A DNA stretch of 31,321 nucleotides, taken from positions 1-31,321 of the IMG/VR virus record IMGVR_UViG_3300006101_000929; one strand, written 5' to 3'. A model generated the notes under the pieces. That model worked only from the letters and a program-made list of their open reading frames with translations, searched no databases and was not told where the DNA came from. This DNA is from a virus. Below, one piece after another: positions 1 through 6,942 of the stretch (the first letter of the stretch is position 1; each line of letters opens with the position of its first letter). A program made the translations under genes and the position numbers.

Positions 1-144
1 GTTGATGTTCCAGTTGCTACCACAGTTGATGTTCCAGTTGCTACCACAGTTGATGTTCCAGTTGCTACCACAGTTGATGTTCCAGTTGCTACCACAGTTG
101 ATGTTCCAGTTGCTACCACAATTGATGTTCCAGCCGACACTCAG
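1..144 (+). repeat. 24-nt tandem repeat, six units
   Basis: The unit is GTTGATGTTCCAGTTGCTAC plus CACA. Units begin at 1, 25, 49, 73, 97 and 121. The first five are identical and the sixth has diverged. The array continues to the left edge of the window, so the true copy number is not known. It is in frame with the partial gene. Confidence 0.97.
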
Positions 145-165
145 GTTACTAACACAGTTACATGA
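1..165 (+). CDS. 3' end of a gene encoding octapeptide repeats (partial)
   Basis: The window opens inside a reading frame that runs in frame 1 to a TGA at 163-165. It encodes five perfect copies of the octapeptide VDVPVATT, a degenerate sixth copy (IDVPADTQ) and a short tail VTNTVT. The start lies outside the window, so full length and N-terminal domains are unknown. Perfect repeats at both DNA and protein level suggest recent expansion by slippage or recombination. The Val/Thr/Pro-rich composition with regular period could be an extended or beta-rich stalk, as in phage fibre proteins, but that is a guess. The holin-like gene follows 12 nt later on the same strand. Confidence 0.6.
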   Translation, partial: VDVPVATTVDVPVATTVDVPVATTVDVPVATTVDVPVATTIDVPADTQVTNTVT

Positions 166-177
166 AAGACAGCCGAG

Positions 178-798
178 ATGACTAGTGGACATCGCAAAAA
201 AGACGAACATTGGTTAAACAGCAAATGGCGACCCATGATGGGTTGGATGTATATGTTTGTGTGTTTTTTTGATTTTGTACTAGCACCTGTATTATGGAGC
301 TTGGTACAGGCTCTGGAACATGGGTCGGTACAGGTCCAATGGCAACCGTTGACTCTGCAAGGAGCTGGCCTGTTCCACGTGGCCATGGGTGCCGTGATTG
401 GTATCAGCGCATACGGTCGCACACAAGAAAAAATGACCGGCTCTAACAACGGTGGTCCATTGAATGGATTCGCACCTGGATCAGGAACTACCTATATTCC
501 ACCAGGTGGACAGAACACTGTGTCAGTTAGCAATCAGCCCACATTTGGATCCACAACCTCTGGCAATTTTGGTTCCAGCACACAGCCTGCATTTGGTCAA
601 CCCAGCACACCCGCACCATTTGGTCAACCCAGCACACCGCCTGCATTTGGTCAACCCAGCACACCCGCACCATTTGGTGCACCACCGGCATTTGGTGCAT
701 CATCGGCCGCAACCGCTCCGCCCGCATTCGGTGCCGCACCACCAGCATTTGGTGCCAAACCAAGTGGACCTCCGGCTGCATCAATGCCAGCAATTTGA
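178..798 (+). CDS. Holin-like membrane protein with FG-rich repeat tail
   Basis: This 206-residue protein has two parts. Residues about 15-80 carry a W-R-P-M-M-G-W entry motif and two hydrophobic segments (about 19-46 and 57-78), followed by Y-G-R-T-Q-E-K. This resembles the GTA/phage 3TM holin family, whose members make inner-membrane lesions that release lytic enzymes at lysis. Residues about 95-206 are low complexity: Gly, Ser, Pro and Phe-Gly dipeptides, including three 9-residue repeats of the FGQPSTPAP type and later PPAFGA units. Usual holins of this kind are about half this length, so the tail is an unusual addition. The start at 178 has only a weak ribosome-binding site. No endolysin gene is visible nearby. 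The holin assignment rests on motif recall and topology. Confidence 0.6.
   Translation: MTSGHRKKDEHWLNSKWRPMMGWMYMFVCFFDFVLAPVLWSLVQALEHGSVQVQWQPLTLQGAGLFHVAMGAVIGISAYGRTQEKMTGSNNGGPLNGFAPGSGTTYIPPGGQNTVSVSNQPTFGSTTSGNFGSSTQPAFGQPSTPAPFGQPSTPPAFGQPSTPAPFGAPPAFGASSAATAPPAFGAAPPAFGAKPSGPPAASMPAI
591..671 (+). repeat. 27-nt in-frame repeat, three units
   Basis: The sequence ATTTGGTCAACCCAGCACAC recurs starting at 591, 618 and 645, a period of 27 nt, inside the C-terminal part of the holin-like gene. It encodes 9-residue FGQPSTP-containing units. Flanking FG motifs are more diverged. Confidence 0.93.
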
Positions 799-810
799 CA
801 AGGAACTGAC

Positions 811-987
811 ATGAAAAAATTATTGATAGTGACCACTGCTATTTTTGCCATAACTCTGGCACAGGCCACAGAAACCAAAACTGTATGCCATGATCGCACC
901 GACAAACATGGCGTGACCAAACAGGTCTGTAAAAAAATCAAAGTGCATGCCAAGTTTGATGGCACTCCGGTTCCGACCAAAAAATAA
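811..987 (+). CDS. Small secreted or periplasmic protein, two cysteines
   Basis: This 58-residue reading frame begins with ATG, 10 nt after the holin-like stop region and preceded by AAGGAAC at good ribosome-binding-site spacing. Residues 1-20 look like a classical signal peptide: MKKLL, then a hydrophobic run and an A-Q-A cleavage-type end. The mature part (about 38 residues) is basic and holds two cysteines (27 and 40) that could form a disulfide in the periplasm. No family was recognised. Its place next to a holin-like gene would fit a lysis or envelope role, but nothing in the sequence shows the activity. Confidence 0.7.
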   Translation: MKKLLIVTTAIFAITLAQATETKTVCHDRTDKHGVTKQVCKKIKVHAKFDGTPVPTKK

Positions 988-1022
988 ATCCGCCTGGCAG
1001 GTCCTGCGGGCATAATTACTGC

Positions 1023-1775
1023 ATGACCGACCATTATCAAACTCTGGGCGTAGATCGATCGGCCACTGCTGACGAAATCAAACAGGCCTATCGACGCTTG
1101 GCCAGCCAACACCATCCTGACAAGGGTGGTGATACGGCTCGATTCCAACAGATACAGGCTGCCTACGATGTGATTGGCAATGCCGAACAACGCTCGAGAT
1201 ACGATGCTCCTGCTGCCGGATTTGGCACACAAACACCGTTTGATTTTGATAACATATTCAACATGTTTGGTGCCAGATTCCAACAAAATACACGTCAACA
1301 ACACATGCGCATGTCCTTGTGGGTGACCTTGAACGACGTGGCACGTGGAGGCACCAGACCAGTCAGCCTGGGTGCTATGACCGTAGAGCTAGAAATACCT
1401 CTGGGCATCAACGATGGCGACAATGTGCAGTACAACAATCTAGGCTACGAAGGTCTCAACCTTGTGGTCAACTATCGCATACACCCGCATCCGCGATGGC
1501 AAAGACAAGGTCTCAATCTTTCGCAAGAAGAAACAGTTTCTATATGGGATCTAATATTGGGCGGGGAAATCATAGTGCGAGATATCTTGGGCAACGATCT
1601 TAGCCTGACTGTGCCTCCACGCACGCAACCTGGAACCCAATTGCGACTGCGCAGCCGCGGACTTAGAGATCGTTCCGGAGCACAAGGAGATCTTATAGTG
1701 CGCATACAGGCACAGGTGCCCACTGACATCAGTCCGGAGTTATTGGCTCAGATTGCCCAAACCCGAGCCAGATAA
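1023..1775 (+). CDS. dnaJ-like: DnaJ/CbpA-type J-domain co-chaperone
   Basis: This 250-residue protein has an N-terminal J domain (about residues 1-62) with the diagnostic H31-P32-D33 loop in the context H-H-P-D-K-G-G-D. A short Gly/Phe-type linker with a D-F-D-N-I-F segment follows, then a C-terminal substrate-binding region of the DnaJ C type (about 95-240). No CxxCxGxG zinc-finger repeats are present, so it is class II (CbpA-like). J proteins stimulate the ATPase of DnaK and hand over unfolded clients. The partner DnaK would have to be the host protein, since none is in this window. It lies directly upstream of a ClpA-like unfoldase. The stop codon TAA (1773-1775) sits inside a late-promoter-like GATAAATA. 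Confidence 0.93.
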   Translation: MTDHYQTLGVDRSATADEIKQAYRRLASQHHPDKGGDTARFQQIQAAYDVIGNAEQRSRYDAPAAGFGTQTPFDFDNIFNMFGARFQQNTRQQHMRMSLWVTLNDVARGGTRPVSLGAMTVELEIPLGINDGDNVQYNNLGYEGLNLVVNYRIHPHPRWQRQGLNLSQEETVSIWDLILGGEIIVRDILGNDLSLTVPPRTQPGTQLRLRSRGLRDRSGAQGDLIVRIQAQVPTDISPELLAQIAQTRAR

Positions 1776-1778
1776 ATA
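1771..1778 (+). promoter_or_regulatory. T4-like late promoter motif (GATAAATA)
   Basis: GATAAATA overlaps the dnaJ stop codon and resembles the TATAAATA element read by gp55-type late sigma factors. It would direct transcription into clp. It lies just upstream of a sigma70-like promoter, so clp may be transcribed both early and late. Confidence 0.4.
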
Positions 1779-1787
1779 CCTGATAGA

Positions 1788-1816
1788 TTGCATCTGCTGT
1801 GGAATTAGTGTATACT
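1788..1816 (+). promoter_or_regulatory. Sigma70-like promoter upstream of the Clp gene
   Basis: TTGCAT (1788-1793) and TATACT (1811-1816) are separated by exactly 17 nt. Both hexamers match 4-5 of 6 consensus bases. The ATG of the Clp gene is 30 nt downstream. Confidence 0.6.
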
Positions 1817-1845
1817 GGTACATAATCAAACAATCACGGAACAAC

Positions 1846-4104
1846 ATGCAAAACAATCCTGAAATAGAACAACTGATCGAACAAGCAGTAGAACTGGCAC
1901 AAGAATTCAAACACGAATATGTGCTGACCGAACATGTGTTGTTGGCTCTGATCAGGCACAAGCCATTCCGCCAGACTCTGGAAAAATTTGGAGTGGATAT
2001 CGACATGTTTGATCAAGAACTCATGGCCTATCTGGCCGGTTTGGTCAACTTGGTCACCAGCAGTGATCAGGCACCCAAGAAGACCAACGGTCTTGAACGC
2101 TGTTTCAATCGCGCTTTGACCCAGGTGTTGTTCACAGGACGCCGCAGCGTGACCACGGTAGATCTTTACTTGGCCATGATGGCCGAGACCAACAGCCACT
2201 CACACTATTTCTTGCTCAAGTACGGAGTCAAGAAAAACGAATTTGTTGAATTTTGGCAAACCAATTACAGTCAGGAACCGGTCACATTTACGGACAAGCA
2301 GGCCGACGAAATATTGAACGAACACTGTACCAATCTCAGTGCATTGTCTGCAGAAGGCCGCCTGGAACCCATGATCGGTCGTGCGGAAGAACTCAAAGAC
2401 ATGATCACAGTGCTGGCCAGAAAGTTCAAGGCCAATGTGCTCATGATAGGTGATCCTGGTGTGGGCAAGACCGCCATCATAGAAGGACTGGCACAAGAAA
2501 TACAGGCCAAACGTGTGCCCGAATTCCTTCAAGATCACGAAGTGTACAGCCTGGAAATTGGCAGTCTTTTGGCCGGCAGCAAGTATCGCGGTGAGTTTGA
2601 AGAAAAATTCAAGAACGTGATAGCGGCTCTAGAAAGCAAAAAACGCTGTGTGTTGTTTATAGATGAAGCTCATACCATGAAAGGTGCCGGCAGCTCCAGC
2701 AACAGTACCTTGGACTTTGCCAACATGCTAAAACCGGCTATAACCAAAGGTAATATCAAGGTTGTGGCCTGTACCACCTGGGAAGAATATTATGAAAGTT
2801 TTGAAAAAGATCGAGCTCTCATGCGTAGATTCCACAAGGTCACAGTGGACGAACCTGACGCCGAAACCACAGAGAAAATCCTGATCGGGATCAGTTCCAG
2901 ACTGGAGCAGTTCCACAATGTGGAAATCGAATCCGAGGCCATCAAGTCGGCCGTGGACCTGGGCAACAGATACATACATGACAGAAAAAATCCCGACAAG
3001 AGCATCGACCTGCTAGATGGTGCCTGCGCCCGCGAGCGAGTAAAGGATCAAGGTCTAGTCTCTATTACCACCGACATGATCATGGCACAACTGAGCCGTG
3101 TCACTGATGTGCCAGTGGACCGACTACAGAACGAACGCAGTGTCAAGATCCGGGATCTGGAAAGCAACGTCAAGCAACACATTTACGGACAAGATACTGC
3201 TGTGGATGCTGTGCTGGAACGAGTGTATATCAGCTTCAGCGGATTGGGCAATGGCAAACGACCCATGGCCAGTTTCCTGTTCTTGGGCCCAACTGGTACC
3301 GGCAAAACTGAACTGGCCAAACTGTTGGCAACCAATCTGGACATGAAACTGCTCAAGTATGACATGAGCGAATATCAGGAAAAACACACAGTGTCCAGCC
3401 TGATTGGTGCTCCTCCGGGCTATGTGGGCTTTGAGGATGGCAACGTGGGCGGTGGCAAGCTGATCAGTGATCTCAGCAAGAATCCATTCAGCATCATACT
3501 GTTTGACGAAATCGAAAAGGCACACCCAGACGTGATCAACATCATGTTGCAGATGCTGGACGAGGCCCGTATCACCAGCTCCAATGGCAAAACAGTCAAT
3601 CTCAAAAACACCATCATAATCATGACCAGCAATCTGGGTGCTGCTGACAACGAGCGCAACACCATTGGCTTCAGCGACAGCCTGGAACGGTCGGGCGAGG
3701 AAGATCGTGCCATGAAAGACTTTTTCAAGCCCGAACTACGCAACAGGATCGATCGTGTGTGCAAATTTGTCAAGCTGGATACCTTGGCTGTGAAAAAAAT
3801 CGTGGTCAAGTTCCTGGATGAACTACAGACCAGTCTGACCGAACGCGGCATCAGACTCACAGTAAGTGAACCCGTGATCGACATGCTGGCCGAAAAAGGT
3901 TATGACAAAAAGATGGGCGCCAGACCGCTGGGACGCAAGATCGACGAATTGATCCGTGTGCCCTTGAGCCGACGTATCTTGTTTGATGGCCTTGAAAACT
4001 GCAATTTACAGGCTGTGATGGATGGCGATCAAATACAATTTGTACTGGCAGACAGCGTGCAGGCCACAGTAGATCAAGACGGAATTATCAAGATTGGCAA
4101 CTGA
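1846..4104 (+). CDS. clpA-like: ClpA-like AAA+ protein unfoldase
   Basis: The start at ATG 1846 was chosen because the Clp N domain begins here and the promoter lies upstream; the frame is open from 1753. The 752-residue product has a Clp N domain (about 1-140) and a first AAA+ module with Walker A G-D-P-G-V-G-K-T (about 202-209) and Walker B F-I-D-E-A-H. A second module has Walker A at 481-488 and Walker B L-F-D-E-I-E-K, then a D2-small domain. There is no ClpB-type coiled-coil middle domain. An I-G-F tripeptide at 607-609, just before the F-K-P-E-L-R-N-R-I-D arginine-finger region, sits where ClpA and ClpX carry their ClpP-docking loop. It should unfold proteins and could feed host ClpP. 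It may act with the adjacent DnaJ. The next gene overlaps at the stop region. Confidence 0.93.
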   Translation: MQNNPEIEQLIEQAVELAQEFKHEYVLTEHVLLALIRHKPFRQTLEKFGVDIDMFDQELMAYLAGLVNLVTSSDQAPKKTNGLERCFNRALTQVLFTGRRSVTTVDLYLAMMAETNSHSHYFLLKYGVKKNEFVEFWQTNYSQEPVTFTDKQADEILNEHCTNLSALSAEGRLEPMIGRAEELKDMITVLARKFKANVLMIGDPGVGKTAIIEGLAQEIQAKRVPEFLQDHEVYSLEIGSLLAGSKYRGEFEEKFKNVIAALESKKRCVLFIDEAHTMKGAGSSSNSTLDFANMLKPAITKGNIKVVACTTWEEYYESFEKDRALMRRFHKVTVDEPDAETTEKILIGISSRLEQFHNVEIESEAIKSAVDLGNRYIHDRKNPDKSIDLLDGACARERVKDQGLVSITTDMIMAQLSRVTDVPVDRLQNERSVKIRDLESNVKQHIYGQDTAVDAVLERVYISFSGLGNGKRPMASFLFLGPTGTGKTELAKLLATNLDMKLLKYDMSEYQEKHTVSSLIGAPPGYVGFEDGNVGGGKLISDLSKNPFSIILFDEIEKAHPDVINIMLQMLDEARITSSNGKTVNLKNTIIIMTSNLGAADNERNTIGFSDSLERSGEEDRAMKDFFKPELRNRIDRVCKFVKLDTLAVKKIVVKFLDELQTSLTERGIRLTVSEPVIDMLAEKGYDKKMGARPLGRKIDELIRVPLSRRILFDGLENCNLQAVMDGDQIQFVLADSVQATVDQDGIIKIGN

Positions 4105-4105
4105 C

Positions 4106-4765
4106 ATGATCCCGGTAGTCAAGGATCGACTGTTTTTTGGTCGATTTGAGTATTGTGTCAGCTTTCACATGGCCGAAGTCAGTGTGCTGAGAAACCGGGC
4201 CACGTATCAGCAGATTAACACAGCCATTGCATTACGCCGTAGTTGGCGCACCAAACTGTTTGGTGTCACCAAACTGTGTCATGGCGATGAAATAACATCA
4301 ATCAAGATCAGCCATCTACATGATATGGCCGATCTGTTGCAACGTGCTGTTGATCCTTACCGCTTGTGCGTGAGTTCAGATCGAGCCTGGGTGTATGCCA
4401 ACAATCTAGGGTTCCTGGAGTGCATTGTGGCCATGCCCGGAGTCAGTGAACACAGCTACAGCCAGGTGATCATAGATCGTCCGTTGGATACCATACGATT
4501 AAAGGATTCCAACCACAAACGACGCAGCTATTTCCGTGGTCGAGCCATGACTGCCACACAGTATGAACAGTTGCGAGATTTTTTGAACAATTATCAAGAC
4601 AGTGTCAGACTCAGTCCCAGTTTGACCAAATGGCTGGTACATCCCAATCGCAGACTGTATGGTTATTTTTTTGTGGATCACGACGATGACGGATGGTTGC
4701 TGATGGCTCAGCTGGCACAGCCGGGACTGATAAGAACCACTCTAGAAATATTGTCGTATAAATAA
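4106..4765 (+). CDS. Unknown protein, 219 aa
   Basis: The ATG at 4106 follows the Clp TGA (4102-4104) almost directly; a TTG at 4094 in frame is a less likely start. No family was recognised. The protein is soluble, mixed alpha/beta by composition, with many aromatic and basic residues. Features include F-G-R-F-E-Y-C near the N terminus, an L-D-T-I-R-L segment mid-protein, a basic K-R-R-S-Y-F-R-G-R patch, and Y-F-F-V-D-H-D-D-D-G-W near the C terminus. Tight coupling to the Clp gene could mean an adaptor or a co-expressed regulator, but nothing proves it. Its stop codon (4763-4765) overlaps a TATAAATA late-promoter motif. Confidence 0.75.
   Translation: MIPVVKDRLFFGRFEYCVSFHMAEVSVLRNRATYQQINTAIALRRSWRTKLFGVTKLCHGDEITSIKISHLHDMADLLQRAVDPYRLCVSSDRAWVYANNLGFLECIVAMPGVSEHSYSQVIIDRPLDTIRLKDSNHKRRSYFRGRAMTATQYEQLRDFLNNYQDSVRLSPSLTKWLVHPNRRLYGYFFVDHDDDGWLLMAQLAQPGLIRTTLEILSYK
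4757..4764 (+). promoter_or_regulatory. Perfect T4-type late promoter element TATAAATA
   Basis: This is an exact match to the T4 late promoter octamer. It overlaps the stop codon of the upstream gene, and the next ATG (4772) begins only 7 nt after it. A transcript starting at the usual distance would have an almost absent leader. Confidence 0.6.
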
Positions 4766-4771
4766 TTGATT

Positions 4772-5131
4772 ATGACACAATACACTACCTTGACCCTGGT
4801 TCCGTTTTTGCAATGGGGCCAACCTTCCGACTACTACGATGGTGGAAATACCTACACCGGTACGGCTGTTCCAGCAGCCAACTACTATGGCGGTCAAGGG
4901 GCCATACAAACTGTATTGTTTGACGTGACTGCTCTACAGGGCAACGTCACAGTCCAGGCCACATTGAACGACAGCGCAGAATCAGCACCCTGGTTTGAAA
5001 TCGGCAATCTGATTGCCAACAATGTGTCAGGAACAAGTAGCAATACCGTGATTGGCAATTTTACCTGGTTGCGTGCTGTGGTAACTGATTTCGCAGGTGG
5101 CAACATCAATATTATAACTGGATCCTACTAA
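4772..5131 (+). CDS. Probable phage structural (beta-sandwich) protein
   Basis: The 119-residue protein starts at ATG 4772, since the upstream in-frame TTG at 4766 is less likely. It is rich in Thr, Val, Asn, Gly and Tyr with almost no Lys or Arg, typical of beta-rich virion proteins. Segments such as V-L-F-D-V-T-A-L-Q-G-N-V-T-V-Q-A-T-L, F-T-W-L-R-A-V-V-T-D-F and I-N-I-I-T-G-S-Y read as alternating beta strands. A decoration, fibre or neck protein is plausible. A late promoter motif lies immediately upstream, and it overlaps the next gene by a TAATG junction. No named family is claimed. Confidence 0.7.
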   Translation: MTQYTTLTLVPFLQWGQPSDYYDGGNTYTGTAVPAANYYGGQGAIQTVLFDVTALQGNVTVQATLNDSAESAPWFEIGNLIANNVSGTSSNTVIGNFTWLRAVVTDFAGGNINIITGSY

Positions 5132-5565
5132 TGAATACACAATTAACTTGCCGTATAAGCAATACCGATCCCGAATCAGCAGTTGGATTGGAAATTTGGT
5201 TAAATGCCGAACAGATTTACAACAGCGAACATGTGAGTGATCCTGTTGATTTTGAGTACCAATTAAATGATGACAAGGAATACCGTGAATTGCGTTTTGT
5301 AATGAAAAACAAAACACAAGATCATACTCATGTTGATGCTGATGGCAATATCACCAAAGATTGTTGTATCTCCATTGAAAACTTGGCCTTTGACGGGGTC
5401 GACGACTGGCAATGGCTGTTTTGGGATCAGGCTGTGTACGAACATGATTTTAACGGCACTCAGTCCGTGACCAAGTCAAAATTTTACGGCATGATGGGTT
5501 GCAACGGTGTTGTCAGTGTTAAATTCTTCACTCCTATCTATCTTTGGTTGATAGAAATATTGTAG
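5131..5565 (+). CDS. Unknown acidic protein, possible structural or carbohydrate-binding
   Basis: This 144-residue protein starts at the ATG in a TAATG overlap with the preceding gene, suggesting translational coupling. It is acidic, with a strand-rich look: an N-terminal L-T-C-R-I-S-N-T segment, V-G-L-E-I-W-L-N-A-E-Q-I-Y, then E-L-R-F-V-M-K-N-K-T, an aromatic stretch D-D-W-Q-W-L-F-W-D and a glycine-rich G-M-M-G-C-N-G segment. The pattern (small beta sandwich with exposed tryptophans) is compatible with a carbohydrate-binding fold. The gene starting at 13515 has a similar overall style. Function is not known. Confidence 0.7.
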   Translation: MNTQLTCRISNTDPESAVGLEIWLNAEQIYNSEHVSDPVDFEYQLNDDKEYRELRFVMKNKTQDHTHVDADGNITKDCCISIENLAFDGVDDWQWLFWDQAVYEHDFNGTQSVTKSKFYGMMGCNGVVSVKFFTPIYLWLIEIL

Positions 5566-5566
5566 C

Positions 5567-5574
5567 CATAAATA
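5567..5574 (+). promoter_or_regulatory. T4-like late promoter motif (CATAAATA)
   Basis: CATAAATA lies directly after a TAG stop and 7 nt before the ATG at 5582, the same spacing as the TATAAATA at 4757. Confidence 0.5.
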
Positions 5575-5581
5575 TGTTATT

Positions 5582-6889
5582 ATGAATTATCTAGTAATAT
5601 ATCCCGGCCGTTTCCATCCGTTCCATCTAGGACACAAGGCCAGTTACGACTGGCTGGTCAACAAGTATGGTCCTGAAAGTGTTTACATAGCCACCAGTGA
5701 CAAACAGGCTCCTATAACCAGTCCGTTCAGCTATCCAGACAAGGTAGCAATGATGACCAAGCTGGGTGTACCAGCCAGTCACATAGTCAAAGTTCAAAAT
5801 CCTTATCGAGCCACCGAAATAACCAACAGTCTTACGCCTGAACAACAGGCCAGCACTGTGCTGATCTTTGCGGTCAGTGCCAAAGATGCCGAACGGTTTG
5901 ATTTCAAACCCAAACGGGATGGCAGTCCCAGCTACCTACAGCCCTTGCCCGACAGCAAGACTCGTCTCAAACCCATGAGTAAACATGCCTATGTGCAAAT
6001 AACCCCCACTGTGAATTTTCAAGTGCGTGGTCAGGATGCCAACAGTGCCACGGCCATACGCAAGATGTTTATAGATGGCAACGACGATGACCGAGATCAA
6101 ATCATACACGATTTATATGGCACTGCCGACACCAGTCTGCGAGACATGTTCAAACAGCGACTGGGTGCGACCGATCGAGTAATAAAAATGATGCAGGAAT
6201 GTCGTAAGATAGGAACTGATCGAAGCCGTACCTTGATGGAACGTATCATGCAACACGAACGTCGGGCACTGAATGAATTCGCACCCGCCGAACCACGAGA
6301 CGATGACAACTACGAAGAGCCAGAATATCCAACGTCTTTGAAGAACAAAAATGGTCAGCATGTGGGCGACACCATGAAATTAACCAACGGTTCCTGGGCC
6401 TGGCAGTATTGGAAATTGGATCAGAATCCACATGGCCCATTCTACAGCTTTGACATACTTGGTCATGATTTTGCAACTGAAAAAGAAGCCTACGCCAGTT
6501 TACAAGCATATCATGCCACCCACACTGCTCGACAATTACGAGAATTTGCTCCTGCTGAACCACAAGACGGTGACGGTGATGTTCCGCCAAATGTCTACGA
6601 ATTGGCCAATCGTTGGTGGAATAACACAGATGATCAAGACCGAATTGCCATGGTGTTGCGTAGCATGGGCTGGGACATACAGCAGGCCGACGGCGAGGAA
6701 GATGTTTGTCAGCTGACCTATCGCGACGGCACAGTGTATTATCTCAACGACAGCGAGTTTGATCCCGAGTTATACGAAAACGCTGACTACATAGAAGAAA
6801 AATGGAGCGCCAAATACAAACGCAGCATCAATTGCGCCCATCCTCGAGGATTCAGTCAACGGGCTCACTGCGCCGGTCGTAAAAAATAA
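5582..6889 (+). CDS. HxGH nucleotidyltransferase with duplicated linkers and Cys-pair C-terminal tag
   Basis: This 435-residue modular protein has an N-terminal cytidylyltransferase/NMN-adenylyltransferase-like domain (about 1-200). It shows G-R-F-H-P-F-H-L-G-H with the H15-x-G-H18 nucleotide-binding motif, and S-A-T-A-I-R-K (about 154-160) in place of the family's I-S-x-T-x-I-R motif. Such enzymes join a nucleotide to a phosphorylated substrate with release of pyrophosphate; the substrate here is unknown. Residues 230-237 and 319-326 carry near-identical linkers, L-N/R-E-F-A-P-A-E, separating two small domains (about 250-310 and 335-410). The C terminus (418-435) is a basic two-cysteine tag, preceded by A-D-Y-I-E-E-K, which recurs in the gene at 14436. 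The L-x-E sites resemble T4 prohead-protease cleavage sites, suggesting virion processing. Confidence 0.85.
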   Translation: MNYLVIYPGRFHPFHLGHKASYDWLVNKYGPESVYIATSDKQAPITSPFSYPDKVAMMTKLGVPASHIVKVQNPYRATEITNSLTPEQQASTVLIFAVSAKDAERFDFKPKRDGSPSYLQPLPDSKTRLKPMSKHAYVQITPTVNFQVRGQDANSATAIRKMFIDGNDDDRDQIIHDLYGTADTSLRDMFKQRLGATDRVIKMMQECRKIGTDRSRTLMERIMQHERRALNEFAPAEPRDDDNYEEPEYPTSLKNKNGQHVGDTMKLTNGSWAWQYWKLDQNPHGPFYSFDILGHDFATEKEAYASLQAYHATHTARQLREFAPAEPQDGDGDVPPNVYELANRWWNNTDDQDRIAMVLRSMGWDIQQADGEEDVCQLTYRDGTVYYLNDSEFDPELYENADYIEEKWSAKYKRSINCAHPRGFSQRAHCAGRKK

Positions 6890-6907
6890 CAGCCTCGTGT
6901 AAACTAG

Positions 6908-6915
6908 TGTAAATA
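6908..6915 (+). promoter_or_regulatory. T4-like late promoter motif (TGTAAATA)
   Basis: TGTAAATA in the 53-nt gap before the glycosyltransferase gene. Here a normal leader of about 25 nt and a clear ribosome-binding site (AGAGGAAA, 6933-6940) separate it from the ATG. Confidence 0.45.
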
Positions 6916-6942
6916 TTCGCGCTAACTTTATAAGAGGAAAAC

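Noticed and set aside
1-144. Repeat array resembling CRISPR
   Set aside because: The 24-nt units are directly adjacent, with no spacers, and encode an in-frame octapeptide.
464-814. Alternative + strand frame over the FG repeats (116 aa, His/Pro-rich)
   Set aside because: It is an out-of-frame reading of the 27-nt repeats; the holin frame contains the membrane segments and continuous sense.
651-1304. Long antisense frame of 217 aa
   Set aside because: It lies opposite the holin tail, the small secreted gene and the J domain of DnaJ, and has no recognisable domain or ribosome-binding site.
1753-1845. Upstream extension of the Clp gene
   Set aside because: The added 31 residues cover the sigma70-like promoter and do not resemble the Clp N domain; ATG 1846 begins the family sequence.
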